NCBI GenBank assembly: GCA_029532415.1
Contig: JAQOTA010000060.1
Span: 1,178,001 to 1,242,000, forward strand
DNA from: Marasmius tenuissimus
Taxonomy: Eukaryota; Basidiomycota; Agaricomycetes; Agaricales; Marasmiaceae
DNA: 64,000 bases
Reading direction: 5' to 3'
This document shows positions 1 to 12,217 of the stretch, piece by piece; within the stretch, counting starts at the first letter, position 1, and each line of letters opens with the position of its first letter. The notes under the pieces are model-generated. The model was given only the letters and a program-made list of their open reading frames with translations, searched no databases and was not told where the DNA came from. The translations under genes were made by a program, and so were the position numbers.

Positions 1-1156
1 TCCGTCCAACCAAGGCGTTCCAGTCTCTCCCACCCGCCGAGGGCCTATCCGTTTCGAAAACGTACAGTTTGAATATCCCAGCCGGAAGGGCGTTGAGATC
101 CTGAAGGGCTTTGACTTGGAAGTTGGTGTTGGTGAAAGTGTGGCAATTGTGTATGTGTTCTGAACTCTGAACCCCCTTTGCACCCATTGACAATCATCTT
201 CTAGTGGTCAAAGTGGAAGCGGGAAATCGTCAGTTCAGTCGCTGTTGCTCCGATACTATGATCCTGTTAGAGGCAAAGTCACTTTCGATGGGCAAGGTTA
301 GAATCTTACTTTCCTTAGGCCGTGAATGAGTGACCGACCATCGATTCTAGATATCCGGGAATTTTCTGTCGACTCGTGGCGCAATGTTATCGGAATTGTC
401 CCTCAGGATCCTATCCTTTTCAACGGTACTATTGCGTCTAACATAGCCTTTGGTAACAAGGACGCTACTCGCGAACAAATTGAACAGGCCGCGAGAGAAG
501 CCAACTGTGAATTCGTCTGGGGTATGCCCAAAGGTTTTGATACGGAGAGTACGTCACCTCTCGTTTTTGTTACGCTGAGGAACCTAACAGAGACATCATC
601 CAGTCGGGAGGTTGAGTCTTAGTGGTGGCCAGAGGCAAAGACTAGCTATTGCTCGTGCACTCCTGAAGAAGCCCGCAATATTAGCTTTAGATGAGGCCAC
701 GAGCTCACTGGACGCGGCTTCTGAACATCGAGTACGCTTTCTGTGATTTTCTTCCTTGTAAAATCTTAATGTTGCCTCCTGACGTCAGGTTAACGATGCC
801 GTGGATAAGATTCTGCGAAAGCGTCAGACTACATGCCTGTTTGTCGCACATCGTCTTTCTACAATAGCGCGGGCCGAACGAATTGTTGTCCTTGAAGGCA
901 AGCCGCTCTATAAAAGCCCGTGTTTGTTGGTGCTAACGTGGTATTGTAGACGGCCGTATATCAGAATCTGGAACCTATCGCCAGTTGGTGAGTCGTACTC
1001 GGCCCCCGGATGGTCCGTCCATTGTTACTCATGCTTCAATCCTCTCAGGTCAATAATCCCAATTCGCGATTCCGCGAGCTAATGGCCGCGCAGTTAAGCG
1101 CAGCCTCCTCGAACCCGCAGTCTCGTGCGAAAGCACAGGAAGAAACTGAGAATTGA
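1..1156 (+). CDS. ABC half-transporter, ABCB/MDL type, 3' part (cut by window edge)
   Basis: Only the nucleotide-binding domain is inside the window. The exons, spliced over about six short introns, show Walker A (GQSGSGKSS, around 205-235), the Q-loop ([14 protein letters not shown], about 390-430), the ABC signature (LSGGQRQR, about 625-645), Walker B with the catalytic Glu ([12 protein letters not shown], about 680-715), and the H-loop ([10 protein letters not shown], 840-870). The stop is at 1154-1156. Order and motifs fit B-type half-transporters of the MDL1/TAP group, which in fungi sit in the mitochondrial inner membrane and export peptides. The membrane domain lies to the left of the window, so ATM1- or MDR-type relatives cannot be fully excluded, but the NANC-E-F stretch after the Q-loop favours MDL. 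All catalytic motifs are intact. Confidence 0.85.
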
Positions 1157-1472
1157 GTACCTAGTCATGAACACCACTCCCAGAACATTCAATAATACTT
1201 AGATCTATATCATTATCATTGCACGTCATAATGTACATTCACTGCGGATCCTTGCTTCTTTCGTTCGTTCTATTTCTACTTAACAATCCTCGCGTCCCCA
1301 CCGTGTCCCACTACATCAACTAGAAGTGTCCAGAATGCTACGGAGAAACCACGTTGAAACCGCATGTCGTCTCAGAGGGATCTAAAAGAAGGAAATACAG
1401 TACCTCAAAGCCAGAGTCTACCCACTCTTCTTCCCGACATCGTTTCCGCGATTCTGTTCTGTTAACCAAGCC
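1157..1472. other. intergenic, nothing recognised
   Basis: An AT-rich 3' flank of the ABC gene followed by the 5' flank of the next gene. I see no ORF, RNA gene or repeat here. Confidence 0.5.
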
Positions 1473-2723
1473 ATGAAAGTCATCCGCTCGCCAATTGTTG
1501 CCATGCCAGTCGACAGCGACTCTTCGACCGCTTCTCCTGCTTCTTCTGCTCTGCCTATAAGTAGGAGGAGTTCGATGTCCTCCGATTGCACTGCGCCCAT
1601 TACTCCCCCGGAGAATCCTGCGGTCCGAGAGGCCTTGGCAATGATGGATGGTGGTATTCAAGATTTGATTGTAGGTCCTGTCTTGCCGTTCAGCCCCTCA
1701 ACCGGACTGACAGTCCACAGAAAGTTCTCGACGACCTAGAAGGGAAAACGTGTCACATTGGGATATTTGAAGGGGATGGCACCCTGGAACAAGGACTAGA
1801 CGAGTGTGTTTCCCTACTGTTTGACACAAGATTGTCCCTCGTGCTAAACACCCTCTTGACGTAGTGTCCGCAAGCTGCTGGACCTCCAACAGAAAGCTCA
1901 GCAGGACGGATTGGAGGAGATTAATTGTACGCTGTGGTGCCCTATTTACCGATGGTAAACGATCTCATTGACATCGAGCAGTGATCTACAAGAATCTTGT
2001 AGAGACCCAAGTTGTGAGCGACATTCAACGGGAAGGTTTGTTGTTTATTCAAAGATTTCCACGCGTAACTCTTTGCTGATTCTATCACATGGACCCATCC
2101 AGTGGAGAAAGAAGTCGAGGAAGAGGTAGATCGCGTCGTCGAGGAGCTTTTCACGGAGTATGTCAAGGAGCTAATCCCGAACGATATTATGGAGGAGATC
2201 AAGGAGAAGAAAGGGCAGCTAGACAAGATTCGAGTGGACTTGCATAATTCGTAAGTGCTGCTCCCAGAGTTCGAACCACAGCTCTTCTAAAATGGAACTA
2301 GGGAGAGTATGAGGGCCAACGCCCAGCTTCGCAGCGACAGAGATCCGAGCTCTGAGATCCTCAGTACGCTTCGTCGCTCTGATGGTACCGTAAGCGCACA
2401 CTTTCCCAAGACGTTGAAGGCTGCTTTTGACCTCGATGGTGAGTGAAACTTGTCGATCGAAGATAGGTAGGGCCTGACTTCAAACCCTCGCCGGGTTGCT
2501 CGAAGCTGAAACTTGTAGTACCCTGCTCGAAGAGTATGGTCAGATCCCTCAAGGCTCAGGCAGGGATAGTCTCTTGAATGACTTTCTGCAGCTTTGTGGC
2601 ATTCAGTACCAGATGGTAAGTACATAACTGAGATTTGTGCCTGCGCTGGATTTAACTGGACACTTGAGAACGCAGGTTCGTGTTGGAAAGCGGTCAAAGT
2701 TACGATTTGGTGATGTCAAATGA
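1473..2723 (+). CDS. hypothetical acidic coiled-coil protein
   Basis: A consistent chain of short exons starts at ATG 1473. Introns run at about 1671-1720, about 1803-1863 and several later positions, and the last exon ends in RFGDVK with a stop at 2721-2723. The N-terminus is Ser/Thr/Pro-rich. The middle is strongly charged and helical (repeated E/K/Q, for example KEVEEEVDRVVEELF at about 2108-2152), suggesting a coiled coil. No catalytic motif, signal peptide or membrane segment is visible. The first exons are weaker than the last three. I do not recognise the family. Conservation of frame over seven or eight introns argues for a real gene. Confidence 0.55.
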
Positions 2724-2819
2724 TTTGGCTTCTTGTCCTCCATAGTTCTACGGTCGAATTACACTGTATCTAAAGTCTACATGTTGTGTAAATACATCAG
2801 CGATCCCGGAATGTTATGG

Positions 2820-5800
2820 TTACGCCTTGAATGAGGAGGTGGTGCGTGCTCTAGGAACATAATTAGAGATGGAAAATAATGAAGACTTGGTCTTCGGTGG
2901 TGGGGTATCCTCTTTGCTATCCTCGGGCCCTTCCTTCTCCCGTTTGGCTTGTTTATCCGGTAGATTGGTCAACATGTTCGAAACAAAACCCCAAAGATTA
3001 TTGCCGCTCAAAGCGGATCCTTCATCCTGCAACACCGCCTGGTCAGCGATCCGTGCCAACTCCAGCGCCTCCGATGTATCTCTCCTCGAGACTATACTGC
3101 TGGGCGGGGGATGTTCATCGCCGTCCAGCGCCCACGCCCAACTCCATCCGGAGGACGCTAACAACGCCTCCTTGATATTGGAGTTCTTCCCATCCTCGTT
3201 TGTCTCCTGCTCTTCCCGTTCAAGCGAGTTTTGAAGGACATTCATGTTCTTGATTGTATCCTTCTTGGCGCGCTCCAGATGCTTCCGGCGGTGCTTTTCG
3301 ATGGCTCGTATCGTCGAGGCAAACTTGGTGTCGAACTTCTTGTGGCCTGCAAAGTACCGTCGAATGGCTAGCTCCGAAAGGGCCCCAATCATCTCGTGGG
3401 GAACACGACAGGCATCCAGTTCAGATTCAGGTTCTAAGGGCCTTATAACTCCTCGTGTTGAGACGCGCTCACGAATCATCTTGGTTTTCATCGATGGGAA
3501 GTCCTGATTAAACATGGTTCGAGTTCGGTTCTCACTGAATGGGATTGGGACACGTACCAAATTTTCGCTGTACACTACAGGATCTCCAGCAAGACGCTCC
3601 TCATCGAGGGGACTGGGAGGAGAAGAGAGTATGTCTGCAAACTTCGGCTCAATAATTTCGCCTCCAGAACCGGACGCGCCCATTGACGGACTATCCGAAT
3701 TGGTAATGATCGTGGGCGGGGCAGAGGGTGGAGGGCTCTGTATCTGTATTTCGGGTGGACCAAGAGAGCCGCTGGCGTTGAGGGGGAGGGGAGGAGGAAC
3801 AGAACTCCGTCGTCGCTGACGGCCCAGCAGTCTATTTCGCTTTGGACTTTCGGATTGGGATCGTTTCAGATCGCTCTCCGTCTTTGAGGATTCATTGGTG
3901 CTATGCGACTCGAGAGAAGACCTTTTCGTCATTTTAGAAGAGAAAGAGGCTCTCCGTACGACTGAAGATATCGGGTTGAGGAGGCTATTCTTCGATCGAG
4001 GTGCCCGTAGACTTTGCTTTCTGGACGACCGGCTGTCCACCGATGAGCTGAACGAACTGCCAGCAGGCGTTGGGGGAACGTTCATTTTCGTCACGTACTT
4101 ACAGAACGAGGCGATCGCTCTGTGACAAAATTTGCCTGGGGTGGTGAAGGGAAAGAGCACTGGAAGGATATGGGCAGCATCTGTTGAAAGGACTTTCAGT
4201 GCTGCAAGGACAAAACTGGAAAGATAGCGACTAACCGTCGTATACTTGTAGATGTACAGGCGTGGCGTCAAATCGATCTTCGATCCCATACAGACTGGGG
4301 TATGCTGTACGGACATCGTCCTTGATCGGATAGTTTTCTGGCGATGCTGCTTTGTGCGCGCTACAACGGCCGGAAGGTGAGGACCACGATTGGAAAAGCT
4401 ATAACCAAAACCTTACGTATATATGATTTCGTCCCTCAACACCTCCTTGTCGCTCGCGATGAAAAACAGTGGCGGTAGTCCCCCAAGGTAAGACAAAGCT
4501 GGGCTGACGAGAGGATGGAAGAGGAGACTATTAACAGTATACAATTGCACTTGCGTGTCGACTGTCAAAACTTCTCCGTTATTTGCTGTTAGTGAAAAGG
4601 CCTGTTTTTCAAACGTGTTCGCTGAATCGGGCTGGGGAAGGGGTGTAGTAGCGCCAACGTCGACTGGCATCGATGCCTTAGTATCGTTCGTGTGATTCTG
4701 GTTGAAGGTTAAGACAGTGCTGGTTGCATCGGTAGGGGGATCCAGCTTGAATGTTTGCCGTATCCGAGAACGGAGACCATTGTGAACGCCTTTGATCATT
4801 TCAGGTGGGGGCGGTGGCCAAAGTGTACTGGGCTTGTGGAGGGAGAGACCGTATTGAGGTATGATGTCCGTATCTGTATTCGTATGGACACTGGGAAAGG
4901 AATGCGTCAAATCACACCAAGGGGATATGAGGACACCGCCCGCAGGCATAGGAAGCCCAGAGTCACGAATGACTTGCAGTAGGGCCAGAGACAGCCCGCC
5001 GCCAGCAGAGTCTCCTGCAATGACTATGTGACCGGGTTGTACAGGCCGATGTTTTGCCTCCGGAGGCGGCCGAATCAGATAGAGATCTAACGAAGTCGTT
5101 TCAGCCTCGGTGACCGTGAAACAAATGAGAACTCACATGCTGCGATCAAGTCTTGAAGAGCGCACGGAAAGGGGTATTGGGGCGCTAGGCGATAGTTGAT
5201 GGCTAACGGAAAGTTCAGAGTGTGGTATATGTATCGGGGACAGGTCGAACGCACCAAATACACGCCCGTTGATCTTCCTCGCAAAGCGTTGAATGCTGTA
5301 CCTAGGGTATACGGTGAGCATGCAAAGGGTTGCGTTAAGATGGAGCATACCGTTCTTGGTCAACGCTCCCAAAGTAGTAACCACCTGGAAACATTCCTTG
5401 AGCTGAATCTACATGTCAATTGGGGGAGTGGATGACTGACCACCATGTGAATACAATATACATCGCATTTCGTCCATGTCTTTCTCGTACGTTCCAGATT
5501 CATGGGCAGCTTCGGGCCCTACTTCCTTTTCCCTGGTGGCCTTGTCCTGCATCTTGTACCGACGCTTGTGCTCCTGCCAGTCCTTCTTTGCTGTGATCCA
5601 CTGTCCGTCGACACTGGAAATCGGGTGAGCACAGACAAGTATGTTCAAATCGTCATGCATGCTCACCCGTTCAGACTACGTACTTGCCACCATTTGACCC
5701 CACCGATGACGCGTCTGGCGACATCCTCTCCCCCGAGCGCTGTAACCAAATATCCCGCAGCGTCTTCACAGCACGACATGGGCACCAAAACCCGAACGAC

Positions 5801-6187
5801 ATGTACCCAGGGAGGAGATATCGTGCGATAGTTGGAAAATTGCTGCATCTCTTCGACTGTATGTCTGGTGGGGAGGTCAGCAGTCGATAAGCAAAGTGTC
5901 GCGTTCGTTTCTTACAATGTGGCCGCTTCTAGAAAGGCCTTAATGCCAATGTTAAACGATATCTAATGTCAGAGTTGTCCAGTGCTTACCTTGATTATGT
6001 GGAACGCTTCATCATATAAGAGCTCGTCCTGCCTCAACTGTACCTGTACGTCCTTGCCATTACCCTTGCCCTTGCCTTCCTTGTGTTGCACGTCGCTCTT
6101 GAGGCGATCGAAGTAATGTTTGACCAGTCTTTCCAGCAATATGGGTCCAACGCGAAGGCCTACATTCCTAGTGAGCGCATTGGGCAT
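2820..6187 (-). CDS. alpha/beta hydrolase (HSL/esterase-like) with long Ser-rich C-terminal tail
   Basis: Ten exons read from ATG 6187 to the stop at 2820. Approximate introns: 5989-5939, 5915-5865, 5666-5614, 5440-5385, 5350-5302, 5254-5203, 5136-5087, 4416-4361, 4235-4181. The N-terminal part reads LRQDELLYDEAFHIIK then AFLEAATLHTVEEMQ. The oxyanion motif HGGG is split over the intron at 5440-5385. The nucleophile elbow GDSAGGG is at about 5000-5020 and the catalytic Asp/His region is D-D-A-A-H near 4180. This is a hormone-sensitive-lipase-type serine hydrolase; substrate unknown. The last exon continues in frame for about 420 residues beyond the fold, Ser/Pro-rich and then helical and basic (IRRYFAGHKKFDTKF). 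An ATG at 4085 could be mistaken for the start of a separate gene, but the reading frame is continuous through it. Confidence 0.82.
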
Positions 6188-6735
6188 TGGGCGATGACCG
6201 TTTGGAATAGAGTCCGTGAATTGAGTGTTGTTGGAGTGATGGGAGGGAAAAGCTGTTGCGCTGCTTCAGGTGATACGTCAAATACTTAGTTCGGCTATAC
6301 CTTGCCGTTGTCGGGATTCAAAAAGAGATTAGAATGAGGGAAAGATTGAAGGTGAATTGACTGGCAGCATAAATGGACTTGCCAGCCTGCTTTCATTTTC
6401 CGTTCGGCGTTCAGCGTGTTATAAAGAGTATGGAGAGCTAACCGCCGCTTATGTAACTCCGCTTTGGCCTCATCCGCCGCCAGCGGCGCGGATGACTATT
6501 TCTAGTCATCTCCGGAGATCGTTTGATGTAGCTCATCGACTCAGGAATGACTACAGTCCAGTCCCGTCTGCTTACTGTACAGGAGATCTTGCAGTGTGCA
6601 CTGGTTGCTAAATTTTACCGTCGTCATCCGGGGGGACTCCGAGTGTTCTCAATTAAAAGTCATACTCGTACGAATGATCACTTTCATTGCTACTAGTACA
6701 CGGTCTTAAAACCCATGGTTCGACTTCTCAGTTGT
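6188..6735. other. intergenic between hydrolase and peptidase genes
   Basis: There is no credible ORF. The stretch contains a GC-rich hairpin at 6472-6493 (5-bp arms GCCGC/GCGGC with a 2-nt loop, extended by ATCC/GGAT with a small bulge). It holds the promoter of the hydrolase and the 3' end of the peptidase gene, both on the minus strand. Confidence 0.45.
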
Positions 6736-8688
<1,953 letters not shown>

Positions 8689-8777
8689 GGTGACAGCTTT
8701 GTTGAACGTCGGGCTTGAAGCTTGAAGGTTCGAGAAGAGAGGTGGCGAGATTCGACCTGACCAGGGTCCATAAACTC

Positions 8778-8862
8778 CATATGCACAAGGCTATGCAGCC
8801 CGGGCCGATAAGCCGTCTCCCCACACTTCTCAATTGCAACTCGAGGATTCCGACCTTCTTTG
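8778..8862 (+). repeat. diverged direct repeat, copy A
   Basis: The core AGCCCGGGCCGAT, then GCCGTC, CACTTCTCAA and CAACTCGAG in the same order as copy B at 9341-9420. About 80% of positions match by eye with small gaps. It lies about 90 bp upstream of the peptidase ATG. Confidence 0.6.
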
Positions 8863-8890
8863 TTGAATGTTGAATGTTGAATGTTGAACT
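8863..8890 (+). repeat. 7-bp tandem repeat (GTTGAAT)
   Basis: Three GTTGAAT units followed by a variant GTTGAAC, immediately after repeat copy A. A short microsatellite-like array. Confidence 0.75.
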
Positions 8891-9340
8891 TAAAGTTCAG
8901 CTATAGCCACTCTAAGAGAGGAAGTCAGTATGATCTCACAAGGCCCGCCGCTTCCCGTTGAGATGACGGGATTTGCTGAACGTTTCCAATACACCACCTA
9001 CCCCAGAAACATATCGAGAATATTTTCATCCTTTCTAACTCCTTCGGTTCCCAACTCGTTGATTTATGCATATCAGCTCAGCCTTAAATCTCTCGTCCCC
9101 GCCTCTGATTCTACTAGTCCACTTTCCAGTCTCGGCGAGTCAGCCTCCAGGGTTGGATGGATTACTTGTCAACCAGCGACTTTGACGACTGCCACTGTGA
9201 TTCCTGGGTGCGTAATTGGACGCGGGTCGTGGGTTACTCGATTAGACAAAGCACCGGGCTTTCAGATGCCCCGAGCGCTCACCGACGTGATACTCATGAT
9301 CAAAGCTGGATTCAACACCGAGTCAAGACTCAACATATGA

Positions 9341-9420
9341 TACACAAGATTATGTAGCCCGGGCCGATCAGGCCGTCACCCTGCACTTCTCAACAACTCG
9401 AGTGGCTATTCCGGTCTTCA
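9341..9420 (+). repeat. diverged direct repeat, copy B
   Basis: Same-orientation partner of the repeat at 8778-8862, sharing AGCCCGGGCCGAT, GCCGTC, CACTTCTCAA and CAACTCGAG. About 480 bp of unrelated sequence separates the two copies. Confidence 0.6.
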
Positions 9421-9695
9421 TCTAAACCCTGAACACTGCAAGTCCAAGTAAGCTGGATATCTTGAGAATACCCTTCACATCTCTTGCCGGAACCGTTACT
9501 CGGTCACGATCCGACGTTCATGAGTGAGCAATAAACCCTTATCCTTGAAGCGACTCGTGAGATTAGAAAGACTAGACGTCAGACTATATCCAGTGTAATT
9601 CCTGGGTATACATATATACATAGATCTGATTCGCATCCGAGTCAAGCATGATCTGGCGTTGAGGCCTGACATCTCATGAACAGGGCTGAGAGCGC

Positions 9696-10095
9696 TCAGC
9701 ACGAAAGCTTTCCGCATTGCTGGCAGCTGGTCCTGACGCCATAGTCGCAGGTCTTTCCAGTGCTCTTGTTGCACTCATAGACGTGCCCGTTCTTGCAGTC
9801 TGGGTTGATAGCCTGATTTCCACAGAACTGGCCCTGCACTTTGTTGCAGACACATTTTGAGGCCGAGCAAGCTCTCTGTCGAGGGTTGAATAAGTATCTC
9901 GAGGTCGCACTCGTATGAAAGGAATGACTGACCGCCTCTAGGTCAGAGCGTTCCTCAAGAGAGGCTACGGGACCGGGCTCCAAAGCTGCAGCCGCGGCGG
10001 CGACGGCGATCAAGGCCGTGAAGGTGATGAAGAACTGGTAGAAGAAAGGTGAGTGAACGTCCAAGCCAAGTGCAGAAAAGGTGACTGACTTTCAT
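9696..10095 (-). CDS. small secreted cysteine-rich protein, paralog 1
   Basis: Three coding exons: a 6-nt first exon (ATGAAA, 10095-10090), exon 2 from 10034 to 9933, and exon 3 from 9875 to the stop at 9698-9696. The product begins MKFFITFTALIAVAAAAA, a clear signal peptide. A short acidic propeptide-like stretch (EPGPVASLEERSDLEA) follows, then a mature domain of about 60 residues with ten cysteines (RAC, KC, VC, FC, DC, EC, TC, SC, QC, SC). Two paralogs at 21766 and 25346 share the Cys pattern, the NGHVxECN and GKLxC motifs and both intron positions. Function unknown; ten Cys predict five disulfides and extracellular stability. A TATA box lies about 70 bp upstream. Confidence 0.9.
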
Positions 10096-10163
10096 GGCTT
10101 CGTAAGTAGTGATAGATGTCTGAGAGTGTTTGACTGCAGAAAGGCCAGCCTGGTCGGGCCTCT

Positions 10164-10170
10164 TTTATAC
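10164..10170 (-). promoter_or_regulatory. TATA box of secreted-protein paralog 1
   Basis: TATAAAA on the minus strand in the context GCGTATAAAAG, about 70 bp before the ATG at 10095. The same 11-mer context occurs before paralog 3. Confidence 0.65.
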
Positions 10171-12217
10171 GCTTTCGCTCTCGAAAGGAGTGCCATATCA
10201 GGACGCGTCGTTCAACATAACCATCCGTCCCTAGCGAGGCTCGATGAGTAGAAGGCATATGTCCGGCATATGTCAATCTTTGTGGGTAGCGCTCAGCTTG
10301 ACAGATGTGGATTGGCCCTTGAAGTTGGAGCTTGAGGCCACAAACTTGGAGAGATGTCAGAGATTAAATCTGGTGGTGCCGTTCCTGGTCAACATCTCCG
10401 CCAGCCCATTCAAACAGAGTTGAACATGATGAATACGAGCTGGAATAAGGATAGGATGTGTCAAGCTCGAGGCGAAGAGATCGGCCTAGTTCCTGGGTTC
10501 CGGACGAGAAAAATTAGGTTGGAAGACTTTACTAAGATCGATTAACAATCCCGGAGTAGGACTTTTTGGCCAACTTCGCCCCTCGCTTTTTCTGACCAGC
10601 ACATTTCGGTTGGGTTGGTCCTAGTCAGTAGGTCCTCCAAAACTGAATAGAATCACAAGGACACAACGCGACTGTGTAAGTCTGGTCCTGAACAAGGTCC
10701 GAATGTCGTTGAGTAAAAAATCCGCATGGTGTGGGTAGAATGATTCAGGGATGCTCACCGTGAATGGACTACAATATACAGCCTTTGACAGCCCAAGGAC
10801 ACTATCCGCACTTCCGAAAGATGAAACTTGGAAGGTGGATCGGTGGGAAGGCAACTGGGGCGACAAGAATCTTCTTGTCAGTAGCGCCCTCAATTCAGTA
10901 TAGATCCTACGAAGTGTCGGGTACTGATGCGCCGACTGCCAGGATGAGATTTGACAGAAAATGTACTCGCCTGTCAACGAAGTTGTATTCAAGAAATTGA
11001 GTTGGTGGCTAATAGAAACCGTCATGAGTTTATTCATTTACCTGCCTTTGGCTGAGTCTGGGCTCTGATTGCGCACCCAGGATAGTCACTTGCCGTTTTG
11101 AAGGAGTCTAGTAAGGCAAAGCCCCGGGTCACTGACAGTGAATTTACGCAGAACTAGCGAACTCGACGGAGGATCGAGTGGAAATCGAATCGTTTCAATC
11201 TGGTTTCAGTGGATGTATTCGTACCCCAATACTCGCATTCATCGTAGTAAGGCATGCGAAGCTCCTAGAGAGGGAAGGATGAGCACCACATCTGGGTGCC
11301 TTTATCGATGCGTGCACTGGCTGGTCTGCATGGTACGAACAGGGAGGAAGGAGGGTCGGAAAAACGCGCGAATGCGCCAAAGCCATCACAACAATCGGAA
11401 CGGCTTGGAACTATCGGATTCCCTCGCTCTCGAGATTCGTTGATTCGAAGACAGACTGAGAGGGGCAGCCTGCAGGTACTCAGATGATGATTGCGAGACA
11501 CTGCCGGAGCAATCATAGATCCTGACCGTCAAGAAGTATAAGCGCTGTTTCGACATCCATCGCTGGAACTTGGAGGGCAGTTGTTGGGCCTACGCCTGCA
11601 CAAAACATCTTGTTGGGTCAGATCTACTGGTCAAACGGATCTAGTACTCCCTGAGTTGAAGTGTCTGTTGATGAGGAAGCCAAGGTGCGAGTACTGAAGG
11701 GATGGCGACAGTCGTCGTGGACCGTTTGACGAAAGCGTAATTCCGGCACATGTGATAGACGCGTATATATTTCCCACGGGGTTTCCTTCTTCCTCTCCTC
11801 ATCATCATCATCCGGTCCATCGACCATGTATCCGCATACTCCAGGCATGATACGTATCGTATACGACACTGACACGTTACATCTTCGGTCTTGTCAAGCC
11901 GCAAATTGATCAGGAGGTCATTGGCCATCCCTCTGTGTATCCGACTGTTCGCTTGCACCGAAACATTTCATTGACTCGTAAGTCCATATCCAAGCTCAGG
12001 ATTTTGAGTTCTTCTGATCACAAGGGTACCGTTTACTCAGCTATCTAGTTGGAATGAATTCAACGGCTGACAAAAGGCTGACTCGACCTCAGCGTTAGTT
12101 GGGCTCCAATAGCGAGGAGGCCGGAGACAAACTTTGGATTACACCGAGGTTTTCCCGGCTGGCTATAAACCCGGATGACCCAATTTCCAAGACTTTTAGT
12201 TTCTCTCCCCTCCTGCG
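10171..12217. other. long intergenic region, no confident gene
   Basis: About 2 kb with several unrelated open frames. The longest, 138 codons, is on the minus strand at 10621-11037 and lacks recognisable motifs or a signal peptide. A (CAT)n-like run lies at 11801-11812. Just before the MFS gene, GGCTATAAACC at about 12160 looks like its TATA box. I see no tRNA or transposase coding here. Confidence 0.45.

Larger units (their letters stand above)
8689..9695. other. intergenic with diverged direct repeats
   Basis: Promoter side of the peptidase gene and 3' side of the first secreted-protein gene. It holds a pair of diverged direct repeats (about 8778-8862 and 9341-9420) and a 7-bp tandem repeat. 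An ORF at 8930-9340 (+, 136 codons) shows no family features and I do not call it. Confidence 0.5.

Noticed and set aside
4085..4316. Separate gene starting at ATG 4085
   Set aside because: The catalytic His exon of the alpha/beta hydrolase runs through this point in frame with no splice donor needed.
8930..9340. 136-codon plus-strand ORF between the direct repeats as an element-encoded protein
   Set aside because: No similarity by eye to reverse transcriptase, integrase or transposase motifs; too short to support.
10621..11037. 138-codon minus-strand ORF as a gene
   Set aside because: No motif, no signal peptide, no intron structure and no neighbour relation; base composition is not distinct.
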